Part shown: in pieces, positions 41,066-43,565 of the stretch
How positions within the stretch are numbered: the stretch's first letter is position 1
Layout: every line of letters starts with the position of its first letter
Source: Verrucomicrobiota bacterium
GTDB lineage: Bacteria; Verrucomicrobiota; Verrucomicrobiia; Limisphaerales; JAIPKD01
Assembly: GCA_021733835.1 (NCBI GenBank)
Contig: JAIPKD010000022.1
Span: forward strand, 1-43,565
Direction of reading: 5' to 3'
DNA length: 43,565 bases
Notes under the pieces: generated by a model
Told to the model about the DNA's origin: nothing
Seen by the model: the letters and a program-made list of their open reading frames with translations, nothing else
Database searches by the model: none
Made by a program: the position numbers and the translations under genes

Positions 41066-42484
41066 CTACGTCGCTTTCATCTCCATAATCCGCGAATACA
41101 CGAGCAACCCCGAATATACCGCTACAGAGCCGATCATCCCGCTTGCCCCCGGATCAAACACACTCCCGAAGAATCGTCCGACCAACGCGCAGAATATCCC
41201 CGATGACATAACCAAAAGCATCCTGGACGAAGATATATGCAGCTTCTTGAATGTCGCGACTATGCACGGCACCACCACAGCGGGCGCCCAAACGCTGTAC
41301 GAAATAAGTAAAAGGTCCAAAATATTCGGCAAAAGATAGGCGATCAACAGCGCAATCCCACCCAATACGAGACATACACACCTGGAAACCCACAGCATGG
41401 ACGAGCTCTTCGACCAAATCCGCTTGTGCAGTCCGAGCGGCTCGATGAAATCCTTTACCACTATATTCGTGCCGGAATTCAAGATGGAATCGCCCGAAGA
41501 CATCATCGCACAGATCAACGCGCTCAGGACAAGCCCGCTTACCCACGGATTATGCATCTCCTTAATAATCTTCGGCAACGCCATCTGTGGATCAAGCTCC
41601 TGGGTGAACACCACCCGCGCGCTGACTGCTATCGTGAAAATGATCACGGGCATGGTCAGTAACAACAGCAAACCACTACCGGTTATTCCCCAAAGCACGT
41701 GCCGCCTATCCTTGCCCGCGCAAAAACGCGTCACATAGGTAGGCGCAAACATCTCGCCCATAACGATCGCTATGAACATACCGACCACATACATCAAGCT
41801 CTTATCCCCCGTAATACGGAAAAAATGCTCCGGCACATGGCTCGTATCCCATATCTCCACCCGCGAAAAGCATAGCGCCGCCGTTATAATGAAACCGATG
41901 AAAAGCACGAGGAACTGGTAGAGATCCGTCCAAACCACATGGTATAAGCCGCCGGCGAAGTTGTATCCTATTATCGTAACGGCGCCTATCCCCAGCGCGA
42001 TCAAATATATCGCCTTATCATCCAAAAACGGCACCGGCGGCAATAACGGCACAACCACCTTGCCGAACGCCACCATCTGCGCAGCCAAACACCCAAAAGC
42101 GAACAAAAGCGATATAACCGACGCCAACCAACGCACTCTCTCATCGAAAGTCTCCCGAAGATACCCGGCCACCGTGTACACCCTCAACCTCCGGAACGCC
42201 GGCGCAATGAATATACCCGAAAATATCAGCTGCAAATACCACCCCGTCGATACCGCCGCCATCAATATCCCCCACTCGTAAGTCCGGCTGATCGCACCCA
42301 TCGTGGCGCCGCCGCCGATCAACGTCGCACTCGTCGATGCAAAAATCAGAAACCATCCAAACTTCCGCCCGCCGACCAGATAATCCTCCGAATTTTTAAC
42401 GTCCCTTGCATGACGCAAACCTATATACAGGATGAATGAAAAATATGCGAAAAGGATGGAATATATGATCGTTTTCTCAGACAT
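41066..42484 (-). CDS. sodium/solute symporter (SSS family)
   Basis: 472-residue polytopic protein with about 13 hydrophobic helices. Family features are YLVGGRKFGWFLIFAS at ~36, GGGATMGAISRTYEWG, the SSS signature region VVWTDLYQFLVLFIGF near 190 and ALICAMMSSGDSILNSGTNI near 325, where Na+-coordinating Ser/Thr lie. It imports a small solute (sugar, organic acid or amino acid) with Na+; substrate unknown. The DUF1080 gene downstream favours a sugar-related substrate. Confidence 0.92.
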   Translation of the reverse strand: MSEKTIIYSILFAYFSFILYIGLRHARDVKNSEDYLVGGRKFGWFLIFASTSATLIGGGATMGAISRTYEWGILMAAVSTGWYLQLIFSGIFIAPAFRRLRVYTVAGYLRETFDERVRWLASVISLLFAFGCLAAQMVAFGKVVVPLLPPVPFLDDKAIYLIALGIGAVTIIGYNFAGGLYHVVWTDLYQFLVLFIGFIITAALCFSRVEIWDTSHVPEHFFRITGDKSLMYVVGMFIAIVMGEMFAPTYVTRFCAGKDRRHVLWGITGSGLLLLLTMPVIIFTIAVSARVVFTQELDPQMALPKIIKEMHNPWVSGLVLSALICAMMSSGDSILNSGTNIVVKDFIEPLGLHKRIWSKSSSMLWVSRCVCLVLGGIALLIAYLLPNILDLLLISYSVWAPAVVVPCIVATFKKLHISSSRMLLVMSSGIFCALVGRFFGSVFDPGASGMIGSVAVYSGLLVYSRIMEMKAT

Positions 42485-42662
42485 AACTAACTCCGCTCAC
42501 TAACAACGCCTTCTCCTACCTGCATCTTAGATTTTCCAAACCACTTACCCAAAAACAAGAAATCAGCTGAAGTTTAGGTTATTTTAAGAAATTTCATCGG
42601 GTTCGCAAGAAATGAAGCGCCACCCCATCGAAACTACAGCGACGATTTAATACCTCTGACCC

Positions 42663-42688
42663 GTGTGAGCGGTGAGCTGTGAACGGTA
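42663..42688 (+). repeat. GTGAGCGGTGAGCTGTGAACGG-type repeat, copy 2
   Basis: GTGTGAGCGGTGAGCTGTG then AACGGTA; nearly the same words as the copy at 22808-22833, in swapped order. Confidence 0.65.
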
Positions 42689-42859
42689 GTTTAAGTGATT
42701 AAGGGCGGACGGATGGGTAAATCCGAAGCACGAATATCAAACCACGAAACACGCTAAATACACGAAAAACAAAACCAAGGGAGGACGAAGAAGAAAACTA
42801 TTTTTCACCACAGAGATCACAGGGACCATAGAGAAAAAAATCCGATAAAAAAAATAAAT

Positions 42860-42906
42860 CTCACAACCGTTCGCTTCGCTCACTAGAGGCACAGAGAGCG
42901 CAGAGA
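42860..42906 (-). repeat. shared intergenic module, diverged inverted copy
   Basis: On the minus strand CTCTGCGCTCTCTGTGCCTC then TAGTGAGCGAAGCGAACGG, recognisably the same layout as the ~50-bp module but with many changes. Confidence 0.5.
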
Positions 42907-42984
42907 AAAAACAGCCTCTCGCAAAAACGCAAAGACGCCAAGCTTATCCACGAATTGTCACGAATCTAACACGAAGTAAGACAA

Positions 42985-43128
42985 TATGAAAGGAGTGGGT
43001 GAAGGATGAAGACAGAAGGTGGAAAGCGAGCTTACCAACCCACCTCTGCATCTCCTCCGGCGGAGGAGAGCTGAATTGGCTCGCCTTCCACCTTCTGTCT
43101 TGATCCTTCACCGCACTCCTTTCACATA
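42985..43128. repeat. 144-bp palindromic element with ~45-bp inverted arms
   Basis: Left arm 42985-43030 (tatgaaaggagtggg...gaaagcgag) and right arm 43080-43128 (ctcgccttcc...cactcctttcacata) are reverse complements with only a few mismatches. The centre holds a second palindrome, TCTCCTCC-GGC-GGAGGAGA (43051-43069). No ORF inside. Confidence 0.85.
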
Positions 43129-43142
43129 TATTCGTGTGAATT

Positions 43143-43288
43143 CGCCTGCCATGCCGATTTATCCGCCATAGTTCCGGAGAGAACGGAGGCGGAAGCCTCT
43201 GGCGCAGGCAGGTGTTGATCCGCCTGTCATGCCGATTTATCCGCCATAGTTCCGCAGGAACGAAGTTGGAAGCCTTGGCGTAGGCAGA
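43143..43288 (+). repeat. two tandem ~70-bp units with inverted ends
   Basis: Units 43143-43212 and 43221-43288 share cgcctgycatgcc, then gatttatccgccatagttcc, and end ggcg(c/t)aggcag. Start and end of each unit are imperfect reverse complements (CGCCTGCC / GGCAGG). Confidence 0.8.
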
Positions 43289-43300
43289 TGGTTAAAATTC

Positions 43301-43351
43301 CTTAACTCTGCGTGCTCCGCGCCTCTAGCGAGTCATCGAGCGGGCGAGAGA
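43301..43351 (+). repeat. shared ~50-bp intergenic module, copy 3
   Basis: CTTAACTCTGCGTGCTCCGC, GCCTCTAGCGAGTCATCGAG and CGGGCGAGAGA; differs from copies 1 and 2 at only a few bases. Confidence 0.8.
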
Positions 43352-43452
43352 CATAATCCTTAATCACTTAACCACTTAAAACTTAACCACTTATCAGCTC
43401 AATAACTAAATCACTATTTTGTGACCCCGTTTCGACCGCGGACTTCCCTTTT

Positions 43453-43565
43453 CTACCTTTCGTAAAGTCGGGATTTAGCATATTCACGGGTTTTTTCACA
43501 TGTCTCCAAAAGCTCGGGACACTTTTCCCTGCAGAAAGCGAAAATGTCCTGTGTGTCCACACCGG
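43453..43565 (-). CDS. possible C-terminal end of an unknown protein (5' part outside window)
   Basis: In one minus-strand frame, 36 codons run from the window edge to a TAG at 43453. The peptide (DIFAFCREKCPELLETCEKT, then REYAKSRLYER) is charged and helical with no repeat character, unlike the flanking DNA. A second frame is also open through this stretch, so the call is tentative. No function can be assigned. Confidence 0.35.
   Translation of the reverse strand, partial: GVDTQDIFAFCREKCPELLETCEKTREYAKSRLYER

Larger units (their letters stand above)
42485..43452. other. 968-bp repeat-dense intergenic region, no gene seen
   Basis: Mosaic of short dispersed modules: GTGAGCGGTGAGCTGTGAACGG (42663), ACCACGAAACACGCTAAATAC (~42741), CACCACAGAGATCACAGGGAC (~42809), the inverted shared module (42860), CTCTCGCAAAAACGCAAAGACG (~42916), a long inverted repeat (42985-43128), two tandem ~70-bp units (43143-43288), shared module copy 3 (43301) and TTAACCACTTAAAACTTAACC (~43368). 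Confidence 0.75.

Noticed and set aside
1-43565. CRISPR array, rRNA, IS transposase or prophage genes
   Set aside because: None found. The repeats seen lack regular spacer structure, and no transposase, integrase or phage structural gene is present.

Overview
The window is bacterial chromosome. Its gene content suggests a member of the PVC group, most likely Kiritimatiellota or a Lentisphaerota/Verrucomicrobiota relative. The pointers are an exosortase exopolysaccharide (EPS) locus, a Cys-type sulfatase, a GH97 glycosidase, DUF1080 proteins, a SUMF1-type lectin-like protein and a sodium/solute symporter. That placement is inferred from gene families, not from a phylogenetic marker.

Region 1 (1-20064, all minus strand) is an exosortase-type EPS locus. 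In transcription order it encodes a PAS histidine kinase and NtrC-like response regulator, a GT39-type membrane glycosyltransferase, an outer-membrane beta-barrel, a Wzc-like co-polymerase/tyrosine kinase, a Wza-like export protein, a small membrane FHA protein, a secreted GH97 glycosidase and a second sigma-54 activator with a cysteine-bearing PAS domain. A DegT-type aminotransferase follows, then a compact acyl carrier protein / short AMP-ligase / SDR reductase / hexapeptide acyltransferase block, an EpsI-like protein, the exosortase, and a CapD/WbpM-type sugar-nucleotide dehydratase cut by the left edge. The simplest reading is synthesis, acyl decoration, export and sigma-54 control of a surface polysaccharide. 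The ACP/ligase/SDR/aminotransferase block is the best candidate for unusual chemistry.

Region 2 (20131-27668) holds mostly minus-strand housekeeping genes: CorA, a fused CobA-like/HemD protein whose methyltransferase half looks degenerate, tRNA-Arg(ACG), AroB and a large sulfatase. A plus-strand RHH/PIN toxin-antitoxin pair with a clear promoter and palindromic operator interrupts them inside repeat-rich DNA.

Region 3 (28029-34533, plus strand) has a DUF4380-like protein, a secreted unknown protein followed by an ECF sigma factor and probable anti-sigma factor, then RecJ and IspD.

Region 4 (34622-43565) carries a 1181-residue secreted protein with an Ig-like domain and two nearly identical SUMF1-type modules, two DUF1080 proteins, a sodium/solute symporter and the possible 3' tip of another gene. 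Its intergenic spaces are packed with dispersed repeats: an exactly repeated 47-bp REP-like palindrome, TNNNCG hexamer arrays, short hairpins with paired substitutions, a shared module of about 50 bp found in three gaps, and a long inverted repeat with arms of about 45 bp. No transposase, CRISPR array or rRNA was seen.
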